Below, in pieces: positions 49,801 to 59,829 of a DNA stretch of 64,000 nt. Positions within the stretch are counted from its first letter, which is position 1, and each line of letters starts with the position of its first letter. Under the pieces are notes generated by a model. That model was not told the origin of the DNA. It did not search any database and was given only the letters and a program-made list of their open reading frames with translations. Made by a program: the position numbers and the translations under genes. Origin of the DNA: Heracleum sosnowskyi (taxonomy: Eukaryota > Streptophyta > Magnoliopsida > Apiales > Apiaceae); the NCBI GenBank assembly GCA_030848705.1, contig CM061239.1, positions 82,752,363 through 82,816,362 on the forward strand. The letters are read 5' to 3'.

Positions 49801-50931
49801 TGTTGTATGGCATCTAACTTTCTCTATTACCTAAGTCAGTTTTAGATACAGCTTGGTGTTCTACAAATTCTACTGACTCTAAAGGTAATTCCTCCATTCT
49901 TCAAACTGATTATCCCTTAACAAACAATTCAGAATAAATGAGCAAAACTTGTTCTACTAGGGATACTGAAACTTAGCTTTACTAAGGTCTTATGTGCCAG
50001 AAACTTAACCCCTAAAACTAAGAGTTGTTTCTTAAGAAAGCTTCTATCTCACTTGCAAATCTTATTCTACAAATATTCATACACACATATCTAAGATCTC
50101 CTATGTACATGCTTTGAATATTGAGGATTAAATACTGCATTGGTTCAAGGAAAAGATACCTGAGATATGTGAGGTGAATCATCTTCAGAGATTGCTATGA
50201 AAGCAAGATATCCATGATCTTCTCGTCATCTGATCCATCCCAACTCTTTCCTTAAGCAACATAAGTTTTGTGCTGATGCTTCTTCAACAAAGCATTCCAC
50301 TTCTGTTTCAGCTATTAACTGAGTCCCTATTCTTCTTTGTTTGTTAGGCTTCTTCATTGTGTAGCACACCCTGATAGTTTCTCGTTACATAGTTCTTATC
50401 ATAGTTGAAACTATCACTCTTGTTTTTGTTACCATCTCAGTCTGTAACTACCTCTTGAACTGAATCTTGAAGAGTCTTTGCTTCGGAATAAATAGGCCTG
50501 ATCCTTGGATGTAGCTTTTGTACTCCTTCTGAATCTGATGTGACTAAACTTCCTTGACAAGTGAAACACTGATCTTTAGTCTAGTCTCTCGAGGTTTTCT
50601 ACCTGAGCTTCTTCTGATTCAGCTACTAGTAATTCTTCTATTCTGTTCTGAGGTTCCAACATTAATATACGTTACTGAGATATTTGTTTGTCCATTCCTA
50701 ACCTCCTCTCTAACAATCTTTTGAGAACCTTTGGCTTAGGATATGAAATATTTTAAATTCCAAGAATTTCGAACTTTTTGAAAAATGAAATATTTCAAGA
50801 ATAAAATTCAAATTATTTAAAATTCAAAAATTTCAAGAAATGAAAATTTTGAAAATTAAAAAATCCGAAAATTCTGAGAACTTGAGTGATTGGCCTAAAA
50901 CACCGGATCTAATCTGTATATCGATTAACAA
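46891..50931 (-). pseudogene. N3 gag-pol remnant
   Basis: Minus-strand Copia polyprotein, heavily broken. Recognisable parts: a Met/Asn-rich gag tail (49745-49446), a protease-region block IIFGDDNKGF (about 49235), a pre-integrase block MVLVRGLPHLGF (about 48960), a post-integrase linker (48535-48308) and the RT N-terminus with VWKLVPRPKGKSVIGTRW (48030-47960). Catalytic RT and RNase H regions (47880-46900) are reduced to traces. Gag upstream of 49750 is barely readable. No enzyme can be produced. Confidence 0.8.
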
Positions 50932-50943
50932 GCTCTGATACCA
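50932..50943 (-). other. Primer-binding site of N3
   Basis: On the minus strand TGGTATCAGAGC, two bases from the 5' LTR end, complementary to initiator methionine tRNA. Confidence 0.95.
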
Positions 50944-50945
50944 AT

Positions 50946-52189
50946 TGTTAGGTCCCGAAGTATCGTAGAAGGGAGGGTTGAATACGATACTCACAAATAA
51001 TTCAATTTCGTTCGCGGATAATTCATTCAGTTCTATAACGAAATCAAACACACCAAACCAAACCAAAAGTCGGGGAATATATCGTTTTATAAATATAAAC
51101 CTCGAGGGGTGCTACAATTTCTAATCCGTAGATTAGCTTCAATGAGTTCTAGGTTATTCACAATCAATACAATGAAAGAATTCTGAGCACTATAAATTTC
51201 TATGATCTTTTCCGGCTCAAAACTTCTCTCTCAGTAGTTGCTACTATGAACTAACCTCGACTGAAGAAGACACACTTCCTCTGTTGTAATTGTAGTCTTA
51301 GTTTTTCGAAAACTATCGAACCTTAATTGTTAAAACAATCTTGGCCGTCCAATTCTCTAATCAACCTGACAAACAAACACTTTTCCACCTGCTCCTCAAT
51401 TTAGAAAACCATCGAATTATTAAAAAGAGTTTTCCATTCGATAGTTTTTAAATAAAAACTATCGAAAGTTAAATTCTTTTGTAATAGAATTCAAATGGAC
51501 TTCATTTATCCCATTCGATAGTTTTTAGGAAATAAAAACTATCGAGCTCTTTTCTTTTGACTTTGAGTTTCTTAGAAAAGCTTTCGATGGTTTTTTTTTC
51601 TTTAAAAAAGAAAAACCATCAAGTCAATTTCTTTTGATTCCTTAGAATCACATTCGATAGTTTTTCATAAATGAAAAACCATCGAATCACATTTTGTCCT
51701 TGTTCCTTTTAGAAAACCTTTCTGAGCTCCTTGGTGTTTAAGTTTCAGACTGTATCAATTTCTTCTGAGACGATAAAACAATTTGATCTTTTAGTGCCGT
51801 CACCTAGTGCAACTGGTCTGGTTCACAGATGAATAACACTTGATCAATTCTTCTTTTATGTCTTCAATTCAATGCTGCTGATAAGTCCTTTGTCGTCCTG
51901 GTTGCTTCATCACTGGAATCCTGTGGTACTAACCCTAAATCATTCACATACTTCTGTCGTCTTGAAAGTCTTGTTTCTTTTGTTGTCACTGAGGCTTGAA
52001 CATTTTCATGAACTTCTTTCCGTGACCTGTTTACGGACTTCAAGAATACATAACGTATTTTGATTTTTTGAGTTTACCTTTTCTTCTTTGATTCTGGATT
52101 CCTGTGCTTCTGTTAATATTATTGCATGTCTTGTCCTTTGTTGAGTTGTAGTTATCTCTTTTACATCTTATGTTACATTATGCTTTACA
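50946..52189 (-). repeat. 5' LTR of N3
   Basis: 1,244 bases, the same length as the LTR at 41392-42635 and nearly identical to it. The inverted motif pair at 51437-51466 has 14-base arms around two central bases. Confidence 0.95.
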
Positions 52190-52608
52190 GATCTTCAACT
52201 CCTCTCTAACTCTGTCAAATCCAGTTGTGATTCTTGGAATCTCTGCATGAAGATCTTTCATATATACTGTGTTGTCTGGATTGACCGTCTTGTATCTTTC
52301 TAACATCCCAAGAAACTTTCCATCATTGTTAGTTCCTTCTTGATGTGCAAACATCTCTCTAGCCTTGTCCCATTTTTCTCCTAGCTTCAACCTCACATTC
52401 AATTTTCTTTCACTAACCTTCAGATTGTGAAGCCTTTGCTTTTCTTGTTGTTCAGCTTTTTGAATGACAAGATGCTTAGAAATGATGTCAGATACCTTTG
52501 CATTCTCCTCTTCTCTTCTTTTCAGATCAGCCTTCTGTCTTACTAACTCAGCTTCAAAGACAGGATCAACATTTGACTCATCTTCCCAGTCAGCATAATC
52601 AGCTTCTT
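52190..52608 (-). pseudogene. N4 aORF, upstream part
   Basis: Minus-strand frame open across the whole segment. It is rich in Lys, Glu, Arg and Gln (for example RREEENAKVSDIISKHL), so it is probably coiled coil, followed by KLGEKWDKAREMF and GFDRVREELK. It joins in frame to 41391-40871 when N3 and one copy of GATCT are removed, and it matches the coiled-coil stretch before the N1 C-terminal domain (about 23430-23720). It is cut off at 52608 by a Gypsy-type LTR start, and nothing upstream of it is found beyond that LTR. Confidence 0.78.
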
Positions 52609-53199
52609 TGTAACGACGCTAAATTTAAATTACAATTATTTATTTTATGTGCCAAACTGTTAGAATAAAATGATATATCTTATTCCAGTTTGATGCGTCA
52701 TCTGCTAAATGTATGTTAAGTCTGGTCAATCATGCGAGTCAGTTAAGTGCTTATGTGCTAATTTTGTATGTGTGTGCAAACGATTAAATTTTCGTCAGGA
52801 AGTGCCTGTTAATTATTATAAAACTATCTAAAAATATTTGTAGACAATTTTCTTGGTATTAAAAATCTTATTAATTTTATTATTTAAATTAAAAAGGATA
52901 ATTATATTTTTAGTGATTATTTAATTAATCTCTTAATTTATTAAATATAGATTTGGGAATTTTAATTAAAATGCTCAAAATAAAATTTTATAATTTATTG
53001 AATTTTTAAATTTTTGATACTACATGTATTTTAATTGATTCGTTAATTAGATTATTTCTGTCATTTTTTAACGAAACATTTTAAGTATTAACGATAATTA
53101 TTTTTATTATTTAACGAATTAATTTCCAGAATTATAAATAGCTTTTATGTTGTGTTTGGTTGGGGTGAATGGAATGGAATGGATGAAATTAAAGGAAAG

Positions 53200-53663
53200 T
53201 GTTAACGGAGGAATTTGGTGATAACAAATTTCGGGGATTGCTGGAATAACGAATTATGATGATAGGGGGATTTTAGGTTTTTGGATTTTTTGAGGCTGGA
53301 CTTGAAAGGTGTCTCGACTTGTTAGATGTGTCGGATCCTATTCCAAGATGCCTGCGTACCCTGTTTATATATAGGGATCAAGCAAACGCAGTTCTGTGAT
53401 ATGATAATATTTTTAATCCCTGTAATTGTTAAGGGATATGTTGAGATAAGTTGATTTTATCTTTTTAGAGTTATATTAGCGTTGTGATTCTTTCCTGATT
53501 TGAAAGAATCGTTTGGAGATATTTTTTAGTAATTGATTGATTTAGATTGATTGTTTCCTCGTTTCAGAGAGAGGATATTACTTAGTGGTTAAGCAATAAT
53601 TATTATTAGATCAATATTGGGAAATTAGGAGATAATTGAGGCAACCAAAATTATGGCGTAACA
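53200..53663 (-). repeat. 3' LTR of the 2.9 kb element
   Basis: Plus-strand ends TGTTAACGG and GGCGTAACA. A TATATATAGGG stretch lies near 53365. Confidence 0.92.
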
Positions 53664-53934
53664 ACTACCCCCCAGTTCTTCAGTGCAGCTTGATGGACTG
53701 GAGAACTAAGCGTGCTTTGATCTTCCGAATTTCCTGAGTCAATGAAACAACTAGGAGTAGAAGATTAGCAGATAATATAAAGTATAGAGGTACCCGTAAT
53801 ATGTCTGTAAAATCGAAAGAGACAACATGATGTGCCCGTAATATGTCTGTGCTTGCGAGAGAGACAACATGCGAGATGTGAGAAGAACATATGTACGAGT
53901 AACTTTGTAAGTGTAGGAGAATGAGAATAAGATA

Positions 53935-54500
53935 ATTACCTCGCCTTCTTATACACTCATGCAAAGTAGAGTTTAAGAAAAGGGAAGAGTAACCTCGCCT
54001 TCTTATACAATCTATGCTAAACAGAGTTTAAGAAAAGGGAAGAGTAACCTCGCCTTCTTATACACTCTATGAAAAACAGAGTTTAAGAAAAGGGAAGTGT
54101 AACCTCGACTTCTTATACACTCTATGCAAAGCAGAGTTTAAGAAAAGGGAAGAGTAACCTCGCCTTCTTATACACTCTATGCTAAGCAGAGTTTAAGAAA
54201 AGGGAAGAGTAACCTCGCCTTCTTATACACTCTATGCTAAGCAGAGTTTAAGAAAAGGGAAGAGTAACCTTGCCTTCTTATACACTCTATGCAAAACAGA
54301 GTTTAAGAAAAGGGAAGAGTAACCTCGCCTTCTTATACACTCTATGCAAAACAGAGTTTAAGAAAAGGGAAGAGTAACCTCGCCTTCTTATACACTCTAT
54401 GCTAAGTAGAGTTTAAGAAAAGGGAATTGTAACCTCGCCTTCTTATACACTCTATGCAAAGCAGAGTTTAAGAAAAGGGAAGAGTAACCCCGCCTTCTTA
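53935..54500 (-). repeat. 55-base tandem array
   Basis: About eleven head-to-tail units of GTAACCTCGCCTTCTTATAC, then CTCTATGCWAA, then AGAGTTTAAGAAAAGGGAAGA, with few differences between units. There are no unique spacers, so it is not a CRISPR array. Confidence 0.95.
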
Positions 54501-54554
54501 AGAGGTAGAACTCTCTTCTTGGTAAGCTTTCCGGAAGTACGGATAAGCACCCAG

Positions 54555-55010
54555 GAAGTACGGGTTTATCATGGTACTCCAAGCAACACCTTCCACAAAG
54601 AAGGGCCTTCAAAATAATTCCAAGCAACACCTTCATAAAGAAGGCCTTAAAAATTAATTTCTAAGCAACACCTTAAAGAAGGGCCTTCAAAAATAATTCC
54701 CAAGCAACACCTTAAAGAAGGGCCTTCAAAAATAATTTCCAAGCAACACCTTAAAGAAGGGCCTTCAAAAATATTAACATCTTCAATAGAGGGTCTTCAA
54801 AAATAATTTTCTCTTCGAAAGAGGGTCTTCAAAAATATTATCCTTCTTGGAAGAGGGTCTTCAAAAATATTATCCTACTCGAAATAGGGTCTTCGAAAAT
54901 ATTATCCTACTCGAAATAGGATCTTCAAAAATATTATCCTACTCGATATAGGATCTTCAAAAATATTATTCTCCTTGGAAAAGAGAGCTTTCGAAAATAT
55001 TACCCTTATC
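54555..55010 (-). repeat. Two further short tandem arrays
   Basis: Units of about 40 bases around AAGCAACACCTTAAAGAAGG with GCCTTCAAAAATAATTCC (54555-54770) pass into units of about 33 bases around CCTACTCGAAATAGG with GTCTTCAAAAATATTAT (54780-55010). They share the CTTCAAAAATA core, so one probably evolved from the other. Confidence 0.88.
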
Positions 55011-55631
55011 AGATGAGGACCTTCCACACTTATTTTTTTTCCATGCACGAGCTAGTGAAGTAATCAAATCATGTGCTACGAATATTGCATCACAATTCTT
55101 TAACATATCCATGATTCAGATTCTGCTCAGATTTGTTTTTTACCTTTTTGGCCCAGTAAACGATATTTTCTTGGAAAACACAAAACATGAAAGTTGCAGG
55201 AAACGAAAAGAGATTTCCGATGAAATATGTCTCGTCAGAAACAGACTTATAACGAATCCGGAATCAAATAAAACGCCTGCTGATTAACTTCTCAATACTG
55301 AAAAACGGGATCTGATTATGTTTTGTGATTTCGAGAATAGATCGAAACATTATCTCAGAAAACACCAAGAACGAAAGTTATAGGTAATCACAAAAACTTT
55401 TCGGATCATAAAAAATCATCAAAATCTGACATGTATTAAATTTACTACGAATTTTATAAGAGAATTTATTTGTATGGACAAAATCATAAGAAAACTTATC
55501 TTTATTTTGAATAGAACCACGAACCACCGCTTCCACCGTTTTACTCCTCCATTAAACCAGCTCCAGATCCGATATAACCCCCCTTGTGCATGATGTAGAT
55601 GATTTGATTGTCCTCCACAATAAAAAATTAT

Positions 55632-55649
55632 CCCCTCCTTCTAGCGCCA
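55632..55649 (-). other. Primer-binding site of the 2.9 kb element
   Basis: On the minus strand TGGCGCTAGAAGGAGGGG, two bases after the 5' LTR end. The TGGCGC start is common for Gypsy elements; the exact tRNA is not identified. Confidence 0.7.
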
Positions 55650-55651
55650 AT

Positions 55652-56114
55652 TGTTAACGAAGGAATCTGGTGATAACAAATTTCGGGGATTGCTGGAATA
55701 ACGAATTATGATGATAGGGGGATTTTAGGTTTTTGGATTTTTGGGGCTGGACTTGAAAGGTGTCTCGACTTGTTAGATGTGTCGGATCCTATTCCAAGAT
55801 GCATGCGTACCCTGTTTATATATAGGGATCAAGCCAACGCAGTTCTGTGATAGGATAATATTTTTAATCCCTGTAATTGTTAAAGGATATGTTGAGATAA
55901 GTTGATTTTATCTTTTTAGAGTTATATTAGCGTTGTGATTCTTTCCTGATTTGAAAGAATCGTTTGGAGATATTTTTTAGTAATTGATTGATTTAGATTG
56001 ATTGTTTCCTCATTTCATTGAGAGGATATTACTTAGTGGTTAAGCAATAATTATTATTAGATCAATATTGGGAAATTAGGAGATAATTGAGGCAACCAAA
56101 ATTATGGCGTAACA
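55652..56114 (-). repeat. 5' LTR of the 2.9 kb element
   Basis: Plus-strand ends TGTTAACGA and GGCGTAACA; only a few differences from the left copy. Confidence 0.92.
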
Positions 56115-56353
56115 GAAAGTAATGGGAGTTGGAGGGAAGATTTGAGAAAATATGAGATAATGCAAAATTGTTATGATAAGAATTGTGAAGAAAATGAATG
56201 AGTTAAGGAATGAAGCATTCCATCTCAAAGTGGGGTTTTTGAATTATAATGTAGGTGATTAAGAATGGAATGAGTTAAAGAATGAAAGTTGTGAATATTC
56301 CACTATTTTACACTTTAAATCTCATTCCAATCATCCCAACCAAACACAACATA

Positions 56354-56889
56354 ATTACCTGCAATTCAAAATAAGAGAAATGAGTTAAAATCCCAACTAA
56401 TCAGAAAGGAGAATGGGTATTCAATTACCAATTGAAGGTGTAGAGATTATAAATCGAGCTTGGGGAGTGAGTTTGCGGAGAATTTGTCGAGAGAGAGAAA
56501 GAGTAGAAAGTCAAGCATTTTTTTGGAGTAGTTTTTTTGTGGATGAAATTATTTCGTCAGGGGGAAAATGTCCGCCAAAAAATTTCACCTCGGGAACTAT
56601 GCAAGTCTATGTGCTGTGTACGTGTGTGTATATGCTTTGTTATTATTATAGTTTAGTCTCTTTTTGTTTTGTTCCCGTTATTTATTATTTTTAGAAAGAA
56701 TAATTTTACTCTTTTTTGGTTTTAAATTTATAGAATTCTATAAATATTAAGAACATGATGAATACTTAAGTAAAACAGATTTAAAAATAGTTATAATTTA
56801 TGATATATTATTTATCAAACTTTAAAGTAAAAAATAGATAAAAGTTTAAATGTCATATATTTTGATAATGTGTTTATTTTTTTATAATT
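56354..56889. other. Unassigned stretch
   Basis: AT-rich with no convincing coding sequence. An apparent 93-codon frame at 56413-56694 has no recognisable features. It may be part of the interrupted Gypsy-type LTR. Confidence 0.4.
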
Positions 56890-57084
56890 TTAAAAATAAA
56901 AGCAACGCTTTCAAGTGGTGTTGCACGTTGCAACACTAGTATTCCAACCCCAAACAGTGCATTTATGTCTAATGCAATAATTTTCTAGTGGTGTTGCAGA
57001 AGACCAAAAGAAAGCATAGTTATTACAATGCTTTGTTTGCAACTCTAAAAAAAAGCATTGTATATAAGCATTTATGGCGTAGTG
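56890..57084 (-). mobile_element. CACTA-type transposon end (candidate)
   Basis: The right edge reads, on the minus strand, CACTACGCCATAAATGC, a common plant CACTA terminus. Subterminal AGCATTG/CAATGCT repeats follow. It abuts LINE sequence at 57085. The opposite end was not found, so this is probably a fragment. Confidence 0.5.
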
Positions 57085-57435
57085 AACAGAACCTGTATAA
57101 CCAGCGTGAACAGATAGAGGGACAATGGATCTCCATGGGCTTCTCCATTAACAATAACTAAATAACAAGGAGTAGAAACACACTCTTTAATCCAACCTAT
57201 CATTTTTTCCCGGGAACCCAAACAAATAGAGAGCAGAGAATAGAAACTCCCAATTAACACTATCATATGCCTTTCTTATATCGACTTTAAAAGCACATCT
57301 TGGCCTCCCCACTTGTCGGTGATAGTTCTTAAATAATTCTTGCGTTAACAGAATATTGTAACTAATCCTCCGGCCCGGAATAAAAGCATTTTTATTCTCA
57401 TCAACAATAGAATGAAGACAATCTTCGATTCTATT
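57085..57435 (-). pseudogene. LINE reverse transcriptase fragment
   Basis: Minus strand: FIPGRRISYN near 57360, then FKVDIRKAYDSVNWEFL near 57280-57235, then MIGWIKECVSTPCY near 57205-57160 and GDPLSLYLFTLVIQVLF. This is the L1-type RT core. One frameshift lies near 57205, and the Arg-Gln-containing part before GDPLS is deleted. The catalytic FADD region is missing because CACTA-like sequence begins. Confidence 0.88.
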
Positions 57436-57454
57436 TGTTGCGATTATTAAAAGA

Positions 57455-57676
57455 TGTATTTGGAATTAATAGATTTTATCTTTTTAGATTTAGATTCAGG
57501 TTGTGATACCTTCCTGATTTGAAGGATATCGTTTGGAGATATTTTCTATAATTAATTGGAGATTTTTTCTCGTTTTTGAGAGAGGAAATAATTAACTTGG
57601 TAATTAAGTTAATTATTAAAAAAAAATATTGGAAAATTAGGGAGATAATTGAGGCAACCGAAAATATGTCATAACA
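57455..57676 (-). repeat. Diverged LTR fragment of the 53200 family
   Basis: Matches the outer half of the 53200-53663 LTR with many differences: TTTTATCTTTTTAGA, TTTGGAGATATTTT and GATAATTGAGGCAACC, ending GTCATAACA. It is older than the pair at 53200-56114. Confidence 0.7.
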
Positions 57677-59447
57677 TTTTGCAATGTTTCCGTCAAAATG
57701 TGAATTTCCTTATAAAATTTCCAATTTATTTTGTTACGAGAAATTATGAGAACTTTGAGGAAGTTTATTACTTTTGAGCTTGTAATTCAATAGTGAGTTT
57801 GGTTGTTATTTTGTAGTTTGTACATATTACCGTTAAAGTGAATTTCTTCATTATCGGTTATTCTCATTTGTTCGAGACGACTCTTTGTTTTATTCAGTTA
57901 AGGACTAGTCTCATTGTTTGAGATAGTAAATTTTATTCTTTTCTGTAGGATTTATTGTTCAAACCCGATAACCCTTGTTATGATTCTTTTATTTGATTCA
58001 TTGTCTGAATCAAACTTCTCGATTGTGTAAACCTATATCTTATCGCATCGCTCACTAGTCGAGCTATAAATCTTAATCTCCGATACTTGGTAGACTAGAG
58101 TTACTGTTTATTCGATTTCGGGTTGTTCTAATTGATTCGAGACAATTGATCATAAATGCTTAATTTCAACTATTCTCATTCGTTCAAGATAGTTACCCCT
58201 TTGTATATTGTTCGCGCATTGTTTGTGTCATCAAAAGAATAATATTTATTGAAATTCTTTATCAATCCATTATTTAGATTGATAGCATATTTTGAGGAGA
58301 TTGACAGTTAGTCAGATCGAGTAATTATTTTCGAGAATTGTTTCAAATTACCTATTTTCTAAATAAATCGGGAATTTTTTTACTCTTACTGGGCAACATG
58401 GGAATGACCTATGGTTTACTCTCTCTGGTTAACACGGGAGAGTGATCCGTGGTACCGAGAGAGGTTTGTATTAAGATTAAGGCATTAATGTTGCCGTGAC
58501 CGAAAATGATCGATGGGATCTATCCGGAGGCGTACAGATAACATCGTTGGAACTAATGTTGTTTGGGTTGAAAATGATAACCCTTTAATGCTAGCAAAAA
58601 TATTTTGGTGATACTTGCGACATAGCCGTGATCGGGCCGTGCCCAATATCACAAGAGGACAGTACTTGAGACATGGCAGTTGATCGCGCCATGGGGTATC
58701 GTAGGGGTGAAAGACCAGTGTTCGTACTCTTAAATCTCAAACAGTCTGATAATTTTGCCAATGTGTTTAAACACTCATTGTGAGTTTGATTTGAGTGCTT
58801 GCTTTTGTTACTTCTGTTCAAGTTGAGATGGTTATTCCTACATTCTTTTTTTGAGTATCAAAGATGTCCGATAAGTCATTGATGTTTTCGATTCCTATTT
58901 CTGTGGTGTGGTGTGTTGATTGAGTATCTCTTGAGAGGTGTTTCCTTAATTATTAAGGATATTGTTACTTTTCATTTTCATTATGAGTATTATTTCATTT
59001 ATGCCATGTTATCCTTGAGAATTAGGTAGTGAACTTGTTGAGCATTCAATTGCTCACCCTTGCTATTATAATGATTACTTTAAAAGTCAAAAGAGAAAGC
59101 TATGAGTCCTCCGGACATAAGCAGAAGGGCAAGTGGAAGATTCAGAGCCAACTTGGCACGAATTCGAGTTATTTTTCCGGTGTACGTCTTAGAATCTCGA
59201 TTGTAGAGTTTTCCTTTTAGTGGTATTTTCAGATTTGTATATTCAAACTTAAAGTTGTAACAACGGTTGTATTAGAGTTGAGTTGGAGTGGATCCTTATA
59301 CGTGTGGAACGAGTATTCAACAAGAGAAGTCGTTTATATAATACTGATATTTGTGCGGATGAGGACACGATGACCTAAATTTGTTTGTAGCGAGTTTGGG
59401 ATGTTACAACAATTGTGTATTTTAACGAATTTTTAAAATTTAAATTA

Positions 59448-59716
59448 AGGGTAATGTTAACAACAGCCCTTAGGGCGATTAAGAGTATTAAAATTTCCAA
59501 AATTCTATGTAAGTTGTCATAAACACACTAATTTGATTTACATAAATACATTTCTCTTTAAAATCATTTCCATTAGTGCAATCAATTTCTTGAAAATATG
59601 ACAATCAATATTTTTATTCTTGAAAAGTTTGAGTTATATTAAATACTTAAACATGGAAAAGTTAAAAGAATTTAATGCTTAAAAACATCCCTAAGGACCG
59701 TGGTTAACGTTTCCCT
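59448..59716. mobile_element. MITE beside the PORR gene
   Basis: Termini AGGGTAATGTTAACAACAGC and, inverted from the right end, AGGGAAACGTTAACCACGGT. The inverted similarity extends about 33 bases through CCTTAGGG. It is flanked by TAAATTA on both sides (59441-59447 and 59717-59723). Length 269 bases, non-coding. A Mutator-like origin is possible from the duplication length, but not shown. It ends about 110 bases before the PORR start codon. Confidence 0.75.
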
Positions 59717-59829
59717 TAAATTAAATACCCCGAATTTTAAAATCTAAAAAAATTCTAAAAAATCCTGATTTTAAACGAGAGTCGGAGAGTTTTCATGAAC
59801 CCTCAATTCTTATAAACCATTCAAAGACG

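Larger units (their letters stand above)
41392..52189 (-). mobile_element. N3, complete minus-strand Sirevirus-like element with aORF
   Basis: Both 1,244-base LTRs are present, with primer site, decayed gag-pol, spacer, aORF and polypurine tract in the expected minus-strand order. A perfect target duplication GATCT lies at 41387-41391 and 52190-52194. Joining the flanks restores the N4 aORF frame. The LTRs differ at only about ten positions by eye, so insertion is recent, yet gag-pol and aORF are heavily broken. This suggests mobilisation by proteins from other copies. Confidence 0.93.
53200..56114 (-). mobile_element. 2.9 kb non-autonomous LTR element with tandem arrays
   Basis: Direct LTRs 53200-53663 and 55652-56114 (464 and 463 bases, nearly identical), flanked by a perfect GAAAG duplication (53195-53199 and 56115-56119). 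Orientation is minus: TGGCGCTAGAAGGAGGGG, a Gypsy-like primer site, lies beside the right LTR (55632-55649), and a GGGGGG polypurine tract (about 53665-53680) beside the left. The interior has no gag or pol frame; it is mostly three kinds of tandem repeat. It must depend on another element's proteins. Confidence 0.9.
53148..56351. mobile_element. MITE split by a later LTR element
   Basis: Inverted termini TGTTGTGTTTGGTTGGG on the left and CCCAACCAAACACAACA on the right, flanked by TA on both sides. Only 53148-53199 and 56120-56351 are MITE, about 285 bases together; the rest is the inserted element. AATGGAATG-type subterminal repeats are visible. The superfamily is uncertain. Confidence 0.8.
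52609..59408 (+). mobile_element. Long Gypsy-type LTR with nested insertions
   Basis: Begins TGTAACGACGC where N4 stops and appears to end GGGATGTTACA at 59408. The last 400 bases look like the other long LTR ends: a short 'GCTCACCCTTGCTATTATA' stretch near 59050 parallels GCTCACTCTTGCTATTG near 21930. The flanks TTCTT and ACAAT do not match, so a deletion or two different LTRs joined together is possible. Inside are a MITE split by an LTR element, a CACTA-like end, a LINE fragment and an LTR fragment. Confidence 0.5.

Noticed and set aside
53935..54500. Regular direct repeats that could suggest a CRISPR array
   Set aside because: Units are head-to-tail without unique spacers, inside a plant LTR element.
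59796..59816. Earlier start for the PORR gene
   Set aside because: ATG at 59796 opens a six-codon frame ending at TAA, out of line with the main frame.
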